64,000 nucleotides of DNA from Alphaproteobacteria bacterium (GCA_028284945.1 JANQQJ010000034.1:62001-126000); one strand, 5' to 3'. Positions 1 to 8,759 are shown, counted from the first letter of the stretch. A program made the numbers and translations. Notes: generated by a model not told the origin, from the sequence alone.

Positions 1-300
1 CGCGTGGTTCCGGTTAACCCAACGTCGGCTGGACAGGAAATTCTCGGTGAAACCGTCGTTGCGGACCTCTCGGAGATCAGTGAACCGGTTCAGATGGTGG
101 ATGTGTTTCGCCGGTCGGAATGGATCGCCCCTTTGGTCGACGAGGTGCTGGAACACGCACCCCGGCTGGGGATCACCTCTATCTGGATGCAACTCGGCGT
201 GCGTGACGACAGGGCAGCTGCTAAAGCAGAAGCCGAGGGCCTTGATGTTATTATGAATCGCTGCCCGGTGATCGAATATCCCAGGCTGGGGCTGCGATAG
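1..300 (+). CDS. CoA-binding domain protein (YccU-like), 5' end cut by window
   Basis: The reading frame is open from the first base to a TAG at 298-300, so the N-terminus lies outside the window. The 99 visible residues match the C-terminal half of the small CoA-binding (Rossmann-type) proteins of the YccU family. They contain the segment after the nucleotide-binding loop, then the 'SIWMQLGVRDDRAAAKAEAEGL' type helix and a terminal 'VIMNRCPVIEYPRL', which is characteristic of this family. These proteins bind CoA or a related nucleotide in the cytoplasm; their physiological role is poorly defined. The first in-frame GTG at position 4 is probably internal. Confidence 0.8.
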   Translation, partial: RVVPVNPTSAGQEILGETVVADLSEISEPVQMVDVFRRSEWIAPLVDEVLEHAPRLGITSIWMQLGVRDDRAAAKAEAEGLDVIMNRCPVIEYPRLGLR

Positions 301-354
301 TCGCCTCAGCGCGGGACTGCTCTATGTTGAACCGACAGCAAACCGGAGCATGCC

Positions 355-2298
355 ATGACTGAAACTTCCTGGATCAAAGTCGCCGAGGCCGATGAGCTGC
401 CCGAAGGCCGGGTGAAGACCGTGACCGCGGGAACGCGCACGCTGGCGCTGACCCATTTCGATGGCCAATACGGCGCGCTCGACAACAAATGCCCGCATCA
501 GGGCGGCCCGCTGGGCGAAGGGTCGATTGAGGATTGCTGGCTGCGCTGCCCCTGGCATGGCTGGGACTTCCATCCGCTGACCGGTGAGTCCCCCGGCGGC
601 CATGACGACGGGGTCGAGACCTTCCCGGTCGAAGCGCGCGAAGACGGTATCTACATCGCCATTCCGGCCGAGGAAGCCCATGTCCGCACCGTCACCGATG
701 TGATGGCGGAAACCATGGTGAACTGGGGCGTCACCCATGTGTTCGGCATGGTCGGCCACTCCAATCTAGGCCTCGCCGATGCCATCCGCGTGCAGGAAGA
801 TGAAGGCAACATGACCTTTATCGGCATCCGGCACGAAGGCGCCGCCGCCTTCGCCTGTTCCGGCTATGCCAAGCTGACGGGCAAGCCGGCGGCCTGCCTC
901 TCCATCGCCGGGCCGGGCGCTACCAACCTGCTGACCGGACTGTGGGACGCCAAGGTGGACCGCGCGCCGGTGCTGGCGCTGACCGGACAGGTGAACACGC
1001 AGGTGCTGGGCCCGGGCGCGTTCCAGGAGATCGACCTGGCCGACGCGTTCAACGCCGTCTCCAGCTTTAGCCAGACCGTGCTTTCCAACAGCGACCATGC
1101 GGAGCTGATGACGCTGGCGCTCAAGAACGCCATCGTGAACCGGGATGTCGCGCATCTGATCTTCCCGGACGAGATGCAGACGGTTCCGGCTGAAGATAAC
1201 GCCCCTGCGTCGGGCCCGTTCGGGCGCATGGGCGATATCGGCATGGCGCCGGCTCAGGCCTCCATCGATGAAGCGATGCTGCGGATCAACGTCCACCGCC
1301 GCCCGGTCATTATTGTCGGCTATGGCGCACGCGAGAGCATGGACGATATCATCGCGCTGGCTGAAAAGCTGGACGCGCCGGTGCTGACGACGTTCAAGGC
1401 CAAGGGGCAGATTTCCGACAGCCACGAGCTCGCCGCCGGCGTGCTGGGCCGCTCCGGCACACCCATCGCCAGCTGGTTCATGAATGAATCCGACCTGCTG
1501 CTGGTGTTCGGCGCGTCATTTTCCGACCACACGGGCATCGAAAAGAAAAAGCCGATCATCCAGGTCGATTTCGACCGCATGGCGCTGGGCAAGTTTCATT
1601 CGGTCGACGTGCCGGTCTGGGGCGAGATCGGCCAGACGGCGCGCGCGATCTGCGACGCGCTTACCAACAACCCAGACCGGGAGAGTCAGCGTGATGAGAT
1701 TGCCGAGCGCTGGGCGCTGTGGCGCGAGGAAAAGGCGAGCCGCCGCACCGACGACCGCGGCAACGGCGTCGCCTCGGCCAACGTGTTCCAGGTGCTCACA
1801 AACGTATGCCCGGATGACGCGGTGATCGCCGTCGATGTCGGCAACAACACCTATTCCTTCGGCCGCTATTTCGAATGCGCCGATCAGTCGGTCCTGATGT
1901 CGGGTTATCTGGGCTCGATCGGGTTCGCCTTTCCGGCGGCCATGGGCGCCTGGGCGGCGGCGGGCCATGAACGACCGATCGTATCCGTGTCCGGCGACGG
2001 CGGGTTCGGGCAATATATGGGCGAGTTCACGACGGCCGTGAAATACGGCATGAACATCACCCATATTCTTTTGAATAACAGCGAGTTAGGGAAAATCTCC
2101 AAGGAACAGCGCGCGGGCAACTGGCAGGTCTGGCAGACCAGCCTGCACAACCCAAACTTTGCTGAATACGCCACCCTGTGCGGCGGGCTTGGCATTCGTG
2201 TTGAAACCGCCGATCATCTGGAGGATGCCATGCGCCAGGCCCTCGCGCATGACGGCCCCGCGCTGGTGGAAATCATCACCGACGCGGAGCTGGTTTAG
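355..2298 (+). CDS. Rieske [2Fe-2S] domain fused to ThDP-dependent decarboxylase/oxidase
   Basis: This 647-residue protein joins two normally separate modules. Residues about 5-105 are a Rieske-type ferredoxin with C46-x-H48 and C65-x2-H68. From about 110 onwards it is a three-domain ThDP enzyme of the acetolactate synthase/pyruvate oxidase superfamily: the catalytic glutamate is E161 (RHEGAAAF), and the Mg-ThDP motif runs from GDG 547-549 to NN 574-575. The start ATG has GGAG 6 bases upstream. A Rieske cluster on a ThDP oxidase suggests that electrons from an enamine or flavin intermediate leave through the iron-sulfur centre, as in a 2-oxoacid oxidase; this is inference. The substrate cannot be told, and there is no signal peptide, so it is cytoplasmic. 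It could also be described as a 'thiamine pyrophosphate-requiring protein' with an accessory ferredoxin. The frame is continuous through the junction, so the fusion is not an obvious assembly error. Confidence 0.88.
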   Translation: MTETSWIKVAEADELPEGRVKTVTAGTRTLALTHFDGQYGALDNKCPHQGGPLGEGSIEDCWLRCPWHGWDFHPLTGESPGGHDDGVETFPVEAREDGIYIAIPAEEAHVRTVTDVMAETMVNWGVTHVFGMVGHSNLGLADAIRVQEDEGNMTFIGIRHEGAAAFACSGYAKLTGKPAACLSIAGPGATNLLTGLWDAKVDRAPVLALTGQVNTQVLGPGAFQEIDLADAFNAVSSFSQTVLSNSDHAELMTLALKNAIVNRDVAHLIFPDEMQTVPAEDNAPASGPFGRMGDIGMAPAQASIDEAMLRINVHRRPVIIVGYGARESMDDIIALAEKLDAPVLTTFKAKGQISDSHELAAGVLGRSGTPIASWFMNESDLLLVFGASFSDHTGIEKKKPIIQVDFDRMALGKFHSVDVPVWGEIGQTARAICDALTNNPDRESQRDEIAERWALWREEKASRRTDDRGNGVASANVFQVLTNVCPDDAVIAVDVGNNTYSFGRYFECADQSVLMSGYLGSIGFAFPAAMGAWAAAGHERPIVSVSGDGGFGQYMGEFTTAVKYGMNITHILLNNSELGKISKEQRAGNWQVWQTSLHNPNFAEYATLCGGLGIRVETADHLEDAMRQALAHDGPALVEIITDAELV

Positions 2299-2314
2299 CT
2301 CAGCCAATATTTCA

Positions 2315-2340
2315 GCGGGCGCGATTCCGTCGGCGCCCGT
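2315..2340 (+). terminator. possible hairpin terminator after the Rieske-ThDP gene
   Basis: Arms GCGGGCGC (2315-2322) and GCGCCCGT (2333-2340) can pair, with one G-T pair, across a 10-base loop just downstream of the stop codon. No good T-run follows, so this is only a weak terminator candidate. It lies between two convergent genes. Confidence 0.3.
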
Positions 2341-2357
2341 TGGCCATAGCTTTATCC

Positions 2358-2966
2358 TTAGTGGTGAAGCCTTTTCCTTATGTCATCCAAGGCCATAAAA
2401 AAGTACGCCGACATCAGGGCAAAGAGGGCGAGCGTCTCGCTTGATTGCTCAAAACTCATCCTTCTGCCCATGATCGTAATTATCCCTTCGCCCTCCGGTC
2501 CGGCATCACCGAGCACCGCTAATGCTGAGAGACCACCGAAGGCGGCTAAGGCCAGCAATGATTTTACCGAAAGCGTCTTGACGACGGGCAGGATCAGGCC
2601 GGCGAGCAACAGCGCTTCAAAGAAAAAGAATGCCGTTTCCGGCAAGCCGATCTGAGGCATTCGCTCATGGATGCCAAATGCGGCATCGTAGAAAATCAGC
2701 ATAAAAAGCGCGGCGGACAAAAACCAGAACCAGCGCCCGTAAGCTGAGGGCACGAGTTCAAACACAACAAGCGCCAGCCTGAAGAGGCATATGCCGCATC
2801 CAATTGCCAAAAATGCAGCGCCCAGGACGGCATTCATACCGGCCAGGTCGACGATCTGGTTTACGCCCAGGAGAACAGCAGCGCCCAACAAGAAAAAGGC
2901 CAGCCCGGGCAGTGCCAAGATCCATATGAGATTCGAGTATTTGATGATTGCTCCCCCCAGCCACAT
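2358..2966 (-). CDS. uncharacterised multispanning membrane protein
   Basis: This 202-residue hydrophobic protein has about six predicted membrane helices, for example around residues 10-34, 43-70, 80-97, 108-127, 134-150 and 178-192. I do not recognise a family. Charged residues cluster in two loops ('AFGIHERMPQIGL' and 'GRRMSFEQSSETL'). It is monocistronic and convergent with the Rieske-ThDP gene. The ATG at 2966 has no evident ribosome-binding site, whereas a strong GGGGGAG lies some 20 bases inside the frame, so the true N-terminus may be slightly shorter and use an unusual start. Confidence 0.6.
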   Translation of the reverse strand: MWLGGAIIKYSNLIWILALPGLAFFLLGAAVLLGVNQIVDLAGMNAVLGAAFLAIGCGICLFRLALVVFELVPSAYGRWFWFLSAALFMLIFYDAAFGIHERMPQIGLPETAFFFFEALLLAGLILPVVKTLSVKSLLALAAFGGLSALAVLGDAGPEGEGIITIMGRRMSFEQSSETLALFALMSAYFFMALDDIRKRLHH

Positions 2967-3133
2967 CTACGGAGCACTTTTTCCAACCCGAGTCAATTCA
3001 GGCCATGGAAACTCCAGACCATGAGGTGCGTGAACGATGCCCTGGGCGCCATGAAATGCAGAGACCGTTCCGGACACGGCGCTGTGTGGAATTCCTAACC
3101 GACATAGGACTCGCTTAGGCGATTCTGCAAGCT

Positions 3134-4393
3134 CTAACGCGGGAGCACTGGCCGCGTCGCTGCGGACGTGGTCACGGAGTCACTCGGCTCCCATTCCAGT
3201 TCCGGAATAGGAAGACCTTCCAATTCCCAAACAAGCCGAATTGTATTTCCACGTCTTCCCACAATCTGACCGTCGACGTAATCAGGCGCATACCTGAAAC
3301 GGTTGACTGCCTTTAGCGCCTCGTCGTTGAAAATTCCCTTGGGCTTCGCGGCGATGACCTTGGCGTTCACAACCATGCCTGCAGCATCCACATCAAATCC
3401 GAGTATCACAACACCTGCTATACCCCGCTCTTGTGCGATTCTCGGAAAGCGGGGGGTCACCCGGAATATAGGATAGGGCCCGGAAGCACCTTCATCCGCT
3501 CCCAGTAAGGCAATCGCTTTAGCATGCGGGGTCGCTCGATCTCTGTTCCCAAGTTCTTCGTGCGCCACGACGAGCAGTATATGGGCACCAACAACCATCT
3601 TGCTGGGCGCGTTTTCAGCTGCTTCTAGCAGTGCGAGGGCCTGTTCAAGATACGAAATGGCTCTTTTTTCGCGCTTGCGCATAACACTTACACGGCCAAG
3701 GCCAATTAGCGCGTCCCCATGAATTAGAATAGAGCTAGCATCTGCACTGTCGACAATGGAGATGGCCCTCTCAAATCGGCCCGCGGCGTCACTCCATTTT
3801 CTGATGTTTGCCTCTATATCTCCGAGACGAGTGAGAACTGACGCTACGCGAGCATCACTCGGCCCATAATTGTATTCAGAGAGCTTGAGCAGGCGCTTCA
3901 TTGTCTTACGCGCCTCCGCCATAGGCGAATATTTTTCGTCCCAGGGCGATTTGTCTGATTTTGCGACGTAACTCGACGCCAAAAAATCCAAGAGCTCTGC
4001 CAATTCTATACTGCGCTCACCGAAGACCGCCTCATAGCGTTTTAGAGCAGCTTCATAGGTTTCAATTGCATCGTCGATATGCCCTGCCAATTGATAGGTG
4101 TAGGCAAGGTTATAGGTCATCATCGCCAGCTGATCGGGTCGGTCTGCGAGCAGTGTTTCACCAAGTTCGAGCGCCCGCTTTGCATGCGGGATGGCCTCTT
4201 CAAACCGCCCTTCATCGTGTGCAGCGTTATAAGCGCGGTAGGCGGTGTTAAATTCGGTGGCGGGATCACTTTGAGCCGGTGAGGCGTGTAGCAGACCGAT
4301 GGCCGACAGCATCAAGACAAATGTATACTGTAAGATGGGTGTCCAGGACGCCCCGATGAAAGGTATGCACCTGTTGGCAAGCATGCCTAACAC
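3134..4393 (-). CDS. TPR protein with TonB C-terminal domain, paralogue 1
   Basis: This is a 419-residue exported protein. A hydrophobic N-terminal segment (about residues 18-40, ending in an A-x-A-like 'HASPAQS') is followed by TPR-type helical repeats (about 45-290, starting 'EFNTAYRAYNAAHDEGRFEEAIPHAKRALELGE'-like) and a TonB C-terminal domain (about 310-400; key residues RVTPRFPR, GVVILGFDVD, NRFRYAP). TonB-C domains contact outer-membrane receptors or act in proton-motive-force coupling. No proline-rich spacer is present, so it is not a canonical TonB. It is the last of four tandem paralogues and overlaps the next gene upstream by 7 bases, which implies cotranscription. The start is uncertain because the N-terminus differs from its sisters. 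Confidence 0.8.
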   Translation of the reverse strand: MLGMLANRCIPFIGASWTPILQYTFVLMLSAIGLLHASPAQSDPATEFNTAYRAYNAAHDEGRFEEAIPHAKRALELGETLLADRPDQLAMMTYNLAYTYQLAGHIDDAIETYEAALKRYEAVFGERSIELAELLDFLASSYVAKSDKSPWDEKYSPMAEARKTMKRLLKLSEYNYGPSDARVASVLTRLGDIEANIRKWSDAAGRFERAISIVDSADASSILIHGDALIGLGRVSVMRKREKRAISYLEQALALLEAAENAPSKMVVGAHILLVVAHEELGNRDRATPHAKAIALLGADEGASGPYPIFRVTPRFPRIAQERGIAGVVILGFDVDAAGMVVNAKVIAAKPKGIFNDEALKAVNRFRYAPDYVDGQIVGRRGNTIRLVWELEGLPIPELEWEPSDSVTTSAATRPVLPR

Positions 4394-5508
4394 CAGCCTT
4401 TGCGGCTCGACCCTTCAAAGCTCCAAGTCAATCGTACCTTTTGGCCCGGAGTTTCGACAAAAACACCATTCTGAATTCGCGGTCTGTACCGATAACGATT
4501 GACCGCCTTTAACCCAGCGCGGTCAAAGATCTTCTTGGGCTTGGATTCTATAATGTTTGCGTCCTTGACCTTCCCTTCCGCGTCAATCGTAAATTCGACG
4601 ACGATGTACCCTTCCCGGCATTTTTCAGCTGCAGAAAACGGATAGTCGTGAATGACGCGAAACAACGGAACAGGTTCACTTGTCTCCTGTCGCGGGTCAA
4701 TGCGGGCGAGGTTTTGAACATGCTCTGTTGCCTTGTCGCTTTGCCCGTCACGCTCGTATGCCTCGATCAATTGCGCTTCGACGGTCAACAGAAGCGGTAA
4801 CTCCTGCGAGTCTTGGGCCAACAGGATATTGCGCAGCTGAATAAAGCGCTTAATGGCCTTCTTGTTTGCACGACGCGACATGGCGACACGGCCATGTTCC
4901 AAGAGATTGAGATTGTGTTCCATTGCAAATTCAGGACCGGCACTCTCAGTAAGGTTTATGGCCTGACGCATGAAACCGTCAGCGCGGCGACCGTTGTTTT
5001 GCCGTAGTGAGTTGTATGCCAGCCGGCGCAAAGGTTCCGAAAGCCGTGGATCCTTTTTCCCGTAAGCTTCCTGATAGATCTCAAGTGTCTCTTCCAATAG
5101 CCGCTCGGCATGTTTGACATTCTTGGTTACAGCAAGGCGCTCATTTGCGTTGGCCAACACAAACATAGGCTGGGCCACGCGTACATCGCGGGCGCCAAAC
5201 GCTGCTTTATATCGCTCGATTGCGAGTTCCAAGACCGGCATACATGCTTCAGTCTTATGGGCAAAATACATAACCTCACCCAACAAAAAGGTCATGATTG
5301 CAACCTGCCCGGGATCGTCGGCGAGCAGCTTTTCCGCGTGTTCCAGTGCCGTTTCAGCGTGAAGAGCCGCCCGCGCAAACCGCCCCTTGTCATAAGCAGA
5401 AGTGTACGCGCGATAGGCCGCGTTGAACTCTTCAATTTGGTCGTTTTGCGCGGAAACGGGCAGCGGTGAAATCCAGATCGCCAGGGTCAAAATCAAGATA
5501 AAACGCAT
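4387..5508 (-). CDS. TPR protein with TonB C-terminal domain, paralogue 2
   Basis: This 373-residue protein has a short signal peptide (MRFILILTLAIWISPLPVSA, probable cleavage before QND), TPR-like repeats (about 25-260) and a TonB C-terminal domain (about 280-365: 'LFRVIHDYPFSA', 'GYIVVEFTIDAEGKV', 'NRYRYRPRI'). It is closest to the paralogue at 5672-6769, sharing the signal peptide style, the 'EEFNAAY' start of the mature protein and an almost identical upstream sequence. The cleavable signal suggests a periplasmic protein rather than an inner-membrane-anchored TonB. Its function is unknown; it could scaffold or substitute for TonB at one of the many receptors. The gene downstream overlaps it by 7 bases. 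Confidence 0.82.
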   Translation of the reverse strand: MRFILILTLAIWISPLPVSAQNDQIEEFNAAYRAYTSAYDKGRFARAALHAETALEHAEKLLADDPGQVAIMTFLLGEVMYFAHKTEACMPVLELAIERYKAAFGARDVRVAQPMFVLANANERLAVTKNVKHAERLLEETLEIYQEAYGKKDPRLSEPLRRLAYNSLRQNNGRRADGFMRQAINLTESAGPEFAMEHNLNLLEHGRVAMSRRANKKAIKRFIQLRNILLAQDSQELPLLLTVEAQLIEAYERDGQSDKATEHVQNLARIDPRQETSEPVPLFRVIHDYPFSAAEKCREGYIVVEFTIDAEGKVKDANIIESKPKKIFDRAGLKAVNRYRYRPRIQNGVFVETPGQKVRLTWSFEGSSRKGWC

Positions 5509-5590
5509 AATCGGCCTCGATACGCTCGGACAAAAGCTCAGCTTGTTATGCCGTCATCGTGCCAGCAAACATGCAAACGATCAAACGGCG
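5500..5590 (-). repeat. duplicated upstream module, copy A
   Basis: Bases 5500-5572 match 6761-6833 at 72 of 73 positions (C/T difference at 5525 or so). After six differing bases the match resumes with GATCAAACGGCG (5579-5590 and 6840-6851). The copy covers the first codons, leader and probable promoter of paralogue 2, and marks a recent tandem duplication or conversion that also kept the control region. Confidence 0.9.
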
Positions 5591-5671
5591 ACAAAGCCTG
5601 CAGCACGACCGTCAACAAAGAGTCAACTCTGGACAAAAATAGCCCCAACTGAAGTTGTTCCCGCGGAACCG

Positions 5672-6769
5672 TTATTCCAGTTCCCAAACAAGCCTGATCT
5701 TCTGATCGGGCGTTGCGACAAACTCACCATTTTCGATCCGCGGTTTGTAACGAAATCGATTTATCGCCTCTAATGCGGCCGAGTCGAAAATCCGGCCGGG
5801 CTGTGCCTCCAAGATTTTGGCATCCTGGACCCTGCCTTCCGTATCAATGGTGAAGCTGACAATCACCTTGCCTTCACGACCCATTTGCCGCGCGCTAAAT
5901 GGATAATCTGGAACAATCCGGAATAGCGGGATGGGCTCGCTGGTTTCTTTGTCAGGGTCTATGCGCGCCAGATACCGCACATGCTCCGTCGCTTCCTCGC
6001 TTTTGCCAGCCCGTTCATACGCCTCGATCAATTGTACTTCGATGCCAAGACGGAACGGGCTATCTGCCATCTCACTGGCCATTAACACACTGCGGGCTTT
6101 CAACAGCCTATCAATTGCCTTGCTCGGAAATCTTCGGGCAAGCGCGACACGTCCATGCTGATACAGGCTGGCTACATAATCATAAAGAAACTCTGGGCCA
6201 GCATCCTCGGTCAAACGAACAGCACGCCTCGACAACCCTTCCGCCGCCCGGCCATCTCGGGCGACCACGGCATTGTAGGCAAGTCGTCTCAAAGGTTCTG
6301 AAACCCTGGGGCTTTCCTCGCCAAAATGGTCCTCATACAGACGCAGGGCCTCTTCCAACAACCGTTCCGCGCGCCTAACATCATCTTTTCCGCCTAGTCG
6401 ATGCAGTGCATCTGCTGTGAGAAACAGCGGTTCTGCAACACGGATATTTTTTTGTCCGAATACGCCGCGATACCGCTCCAGCGCTAGTCCAGCTGTATCG
6501 ATACTCTGGCCAACTGCAAAACCTCTGAACTGAACTTCTGCCAGCAAATAAGTCATCATGGCAATTTGGGCTGGGTCATCAGTGAGCAAGTCTTCGGCAA
6601 GCGCCAGCGCCTTTTCCGCATGCGGTATCGCGTCCTTATGGCGGCCCTGATCAATCAGTTCCGAGTACGTTTTGTACGCCGCGTTGAACTCTTCAACCTG
6701 ATCGTTTTGGGCGAAAGCAGGCGGCGGTGAAATCAAGATCGCCAAAATCAAAATAAATACAAAACGCAT
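5672..6769 (-). CDS. TPR protein with TonB C-terminal domain, paralogue 3
   Basis: A 365-residue sister of the gene at 4387-5508. It has a signal peptide (MRFVFILILAILISPPPAFA, cleavage before QND), TPR-like repeats, and a C-terminal TonB domain from about residue 275 ('LFRIVPDYPFSA', 'GKVIVSFTIDTEGRV', 'NRFRYKPRI', ending 'IRLVWELE'). It is separated from paralogue 2 by 163 bases that hold copy A of the repeated upstream module, so each may have its own promoter. Its role is not recognisable from context. Sequence drift is mainly in the TPR part, so partner specificity may differ between copies. Confidence 0.82.
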   Translation of the reverse strand: MRFVFILILAILISPPPAFAQNDQVEEFNAAYKTYSELIDQGRHKDAIPHAEKALALAEDLLTDDPAQIAMMTYLLAEVQFRGFAVGQSIDTAGLALERYRGVFGQKNIRVAEPLFLTADALHRLGGKDDVRRAERLLEEALRLYEDHFGEESPRVSEPLRRLAYNAVVARDGRAAEGLSRRAVRLTEDAGPEFLYDYVASLYQHGRVALARRFPSKAIDRLLKARSVLMASEMADSPFRLGIEVQLIEAYERAGKSEEATEHVRYLARIDPDKETSEPIPLFRIVPDYPFSARQMGREGKVIVSFTIDTEGRVQDAKILEAQPGRIFDSAALEAINRFRYKPRIENGEFVATPDQKIRLVWELE

Positions 6770-6851
6770 AATCGGCCTCGATACGTTCGGACAAAAGCTC
6801 AGCTTGTTATGCCGTCATCGTGCCAGCAAACATACCGGTGATCAAACGGCG
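6761..6851 (-). repeat. duplicated upstream module, copy B
   Basis: Near-identical to 5500-5590. It contains the start codon region and leader of the third TPR/TonB-C paralogue (5672-6769). The spacing to the start codon is the same in both copies, which fits a shared promoter or leader element. Confidence 0.9.
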
Positions 6852-6865
6852 GCCTTCCGCTCTAC

Positions 6866-8068
6866 CTACCGCAGGACACGCACACCCACTTTTCTTGCGG
6901 TCGAGAGAATCTCTGCTGATGTTTCCCAGTCCAGCCGAGGATAACCCTTGCCATATATTTCCCAAATGAGCTTTACCGTCACACCCTTGGCTACTGCAAA
7001 CTGGCCCTCAATGACCTTTGGTGCATAGCGGTACTTCGACACCGCGTCGAGAGCTGATTCCTCAAAAAGTCCGCTGGGTTCGGCCGCCAGAACCTGGGGG
7101 TTTCTAACAAATCCACGCTCATCAACATCAAAACTCACCACCGCGACACCAGACGCCTCGCGCATCTGCGCCCACTTTGGAAAAATGTGTATGGGCCGAT
7201 AGATAGAACGCGGATCCGACCCGGTGCCTCGTGGATCAAGCAGTGCAATCGTTCGAACATGCGGGGTCGCTGCATCATGGTCGCCTTGAACATGAAGAAT
7301 CTTGGCCAGATGCTCATGCACGGAAATCAGCGCCTCGTGTGGCGGATCGTCCAGTGCTTCAAGAACCTCCATAGCCTGAAGCAGATAAGCGACGGCCTCG
7401 TCGTTATTTTTCCCGTCTTCAGCAATTGCCGCCAGCCGTGTCAAAGCCTGAAGATGTTGCGCTGCATACTTCGAACCCGCGTCTCTCGTCAGGTCAATAA
7501 CGGCCTCAAAGCGCTCAATCGACGCGCTTGTTTTTCCAAGAGCGTGTTCAATTTCGCCAAGGCGGACCGAAACCAGGGCAAGCTGGGGATCCTTAGGCTC
7601 AAAATTGGCACTATAAATCACGTAAACACGTTCAAAAGCTTCCATTGCCTCGCGCATGGGCGCCGTAGCCCCGCCTGGGGGCGCATTTCCAGCCCTTTGG
7701 ACGAGAGCCTCGCCCAGCGCGACCAACGGGTCGGCTACATCCAAACTGTTAACACCAAAGGCAGTTTGGTATCGGGTAACCGCTAGCTCGAGCGTTGAAA
7801 CGGCATCATCAATGCGTCCGACAAGCTGGTATGTGTCACCGAGATTAAACGTCAGAATTGCGAGCTGTTCGGGCCGGTCCGCCATTAATTGCTGGCCCAG
7901 TTCTAAAACCTCTTCCGCATAGGGAACAGCATCAGCATACCGCCCCTCACTATGGGCGGCGTTATACGCGCGATAGCCGGCGTTAAATTCGGTGACAAGA
8001 TCGGATCGAGCAGAGACCAACGAGTCCGGCAACCAAAACGAAATCATCAAAACCAAAACAAGACGCAT
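6866..8068 (-). CDS. TPR protein with TonB C-terminal domain, paralogue 4
   Basis: About 400 residues from the chosen start. The frame is open further upstream (TTG at 8107, ATG at 8104), but ATG 8068 has GAGAA at good spacing, and its N-terminus (MRLVLVLMISFWLPDSLVSA) lines up with the signal peptides of the sister genes. TPR-like repeats follow ('EFNAGYRAYNAAHSEGRYADAV'-like first repeat), then a TonB C-terminal domain from about 300 ('IYRPIHIFPKWAQ', 'GVAVVSFDVDERGFV', 'SKYRYAPK'). It most resembles paralogue 1 in length and in its 'AYNAAH' repeat, so the cluster looks like two pairs (1/4 and 2/3). Confidence 0.8.
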   Translation of the reverse strand: MRLVLVLMISFWLPDSLVSARSDLVTEFNAGYRAYNAAHSEGRYADAVPYAEEVLELGQQLMADRPEQLAILTFNLGDTYQLVGRIDDAVSTLELAVTRYQTAFGVNSLDVADPLVALGEALVQRAGNAPPGGATAPMREAMEAFERVYVIYSANFEPKDPQLALVSVRLGEIEHALGKTSASIERFEAVIDLTRDAGSKYAAQHLQALTRLAAIAEDGKNNDEAVAYLLQAMEVLEALDDPPHEALISVHEHLAKILHVQGDHDAATPHVRTIALLDPRGTGSDPRSIYRPIHIFPKWAQMREASGVAVVSFDVDERGFVRNPQVLAAEPSGLFEESALDAVSKYRYAPKVIEGQFAVAKGVTVKLIWEIYGKGYPRLDWETSAEILSTARKVGVRVLR

Positions 8069-8117
8069 AAAAGTTCTCAGTATCCCCACGCAAAACCAAC
8101 GCATCAAACGGGCGCGC

Positions 8118-8759
8118 CTAATAGAGCTTGGTCAGCCCCTCGCGCTCCGCCTCCTCAAACAACTCTTCCGGTGTTGTGTCGAGATGGGCTTGCTGGATCA
8201 TCGCCTCGCCAATATCAGGTAAATCAGCAGAGTCTCCCCAGCGTTCTGGGTCCCAGAGCCCCGACCGGATCATGCATTTCGGGCAGTGAAGAAAAGCCCG
8301 CTCCACAAAGACCACCAGCGCCAGTTCGGGCACCTTACCCTGAACCGCCATGGTTTCCAGCAGCGCTGGGTCACGCACCAGCCGCGCTTCGCCGGTGACC
8401 CTCAAGGTCTCGGTCTTACCGGGGATCAGGAAAATCAGCCCAAGTTGCGGGTTCTTCAGCAGGTTGTGAAACGTATCGACCCGCTTATTGCCGGGCCGGT
8501 CCGGGATCGCCAAATGATGGTCATCCAGGATTTTAACAAAACCCGCCGGGTCCCCCTTGGGCGACAGGTCGATATAGTTGCCAACGCCGGTCGAGGCCAT
8601 GACGACAAAAGGAGATTTGGCAATGAACGCCCTGCACACATCGTCCAGGTGATCCTGCACCTTATCGATCACCATCTGCTTGGGCGCACCGATCAGGGCT
8701 TCCAACTCGTCTACTGACGTAACAATCTCAGAGAAATTCGAGAAACGGTCATCAACCAT
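8118..8759 (-). CDS. FMN-dependent PPOX-type flavoprotein (MSMEG_1061/DR2398 type)
   Basis: This is a 213-residue protein of the split-barrel flavin-binding fold related to pyridoxamine phosphate oxidase. Family landmarks are visible: 'VIDKVQDHLDDVCRAFI', 'DLSPKGDPAGFVKILDD', 'AIPDRPGNKRVDTFHN', 'FLIPGKTETLRV' and 'HCPKCMIRSGLWDPE'. The ATG at 8759 is preferred over 8792 because GGAG stands 7 bases upstream of it. Relatives are cytosolic FMN proteins of unproven substrate, often called redox or general-stress flavoproteins. It is divergent from the gene at 8851 and stands alone. Confidence 0.88.
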   Translation of the reverse strand: MVDDRFSNFSEIVTSVDELEALIGAPKQMVIDKVQDHLDDVCRAFIAKSPFVVMASTGVGNYIDLSPKGDPAGFVKILDDHHLAIPDRPGNKRVDTFHNLLKNPQLGLIFLIPGKTETLRVTGEARLVRDPALLETMAVQGKVPELALVVFVERAFLHCPKCMIRSGLWDPERWGDSADLPDIGEAMIQQAHLDTTPEELFEEAEREGLTKLY

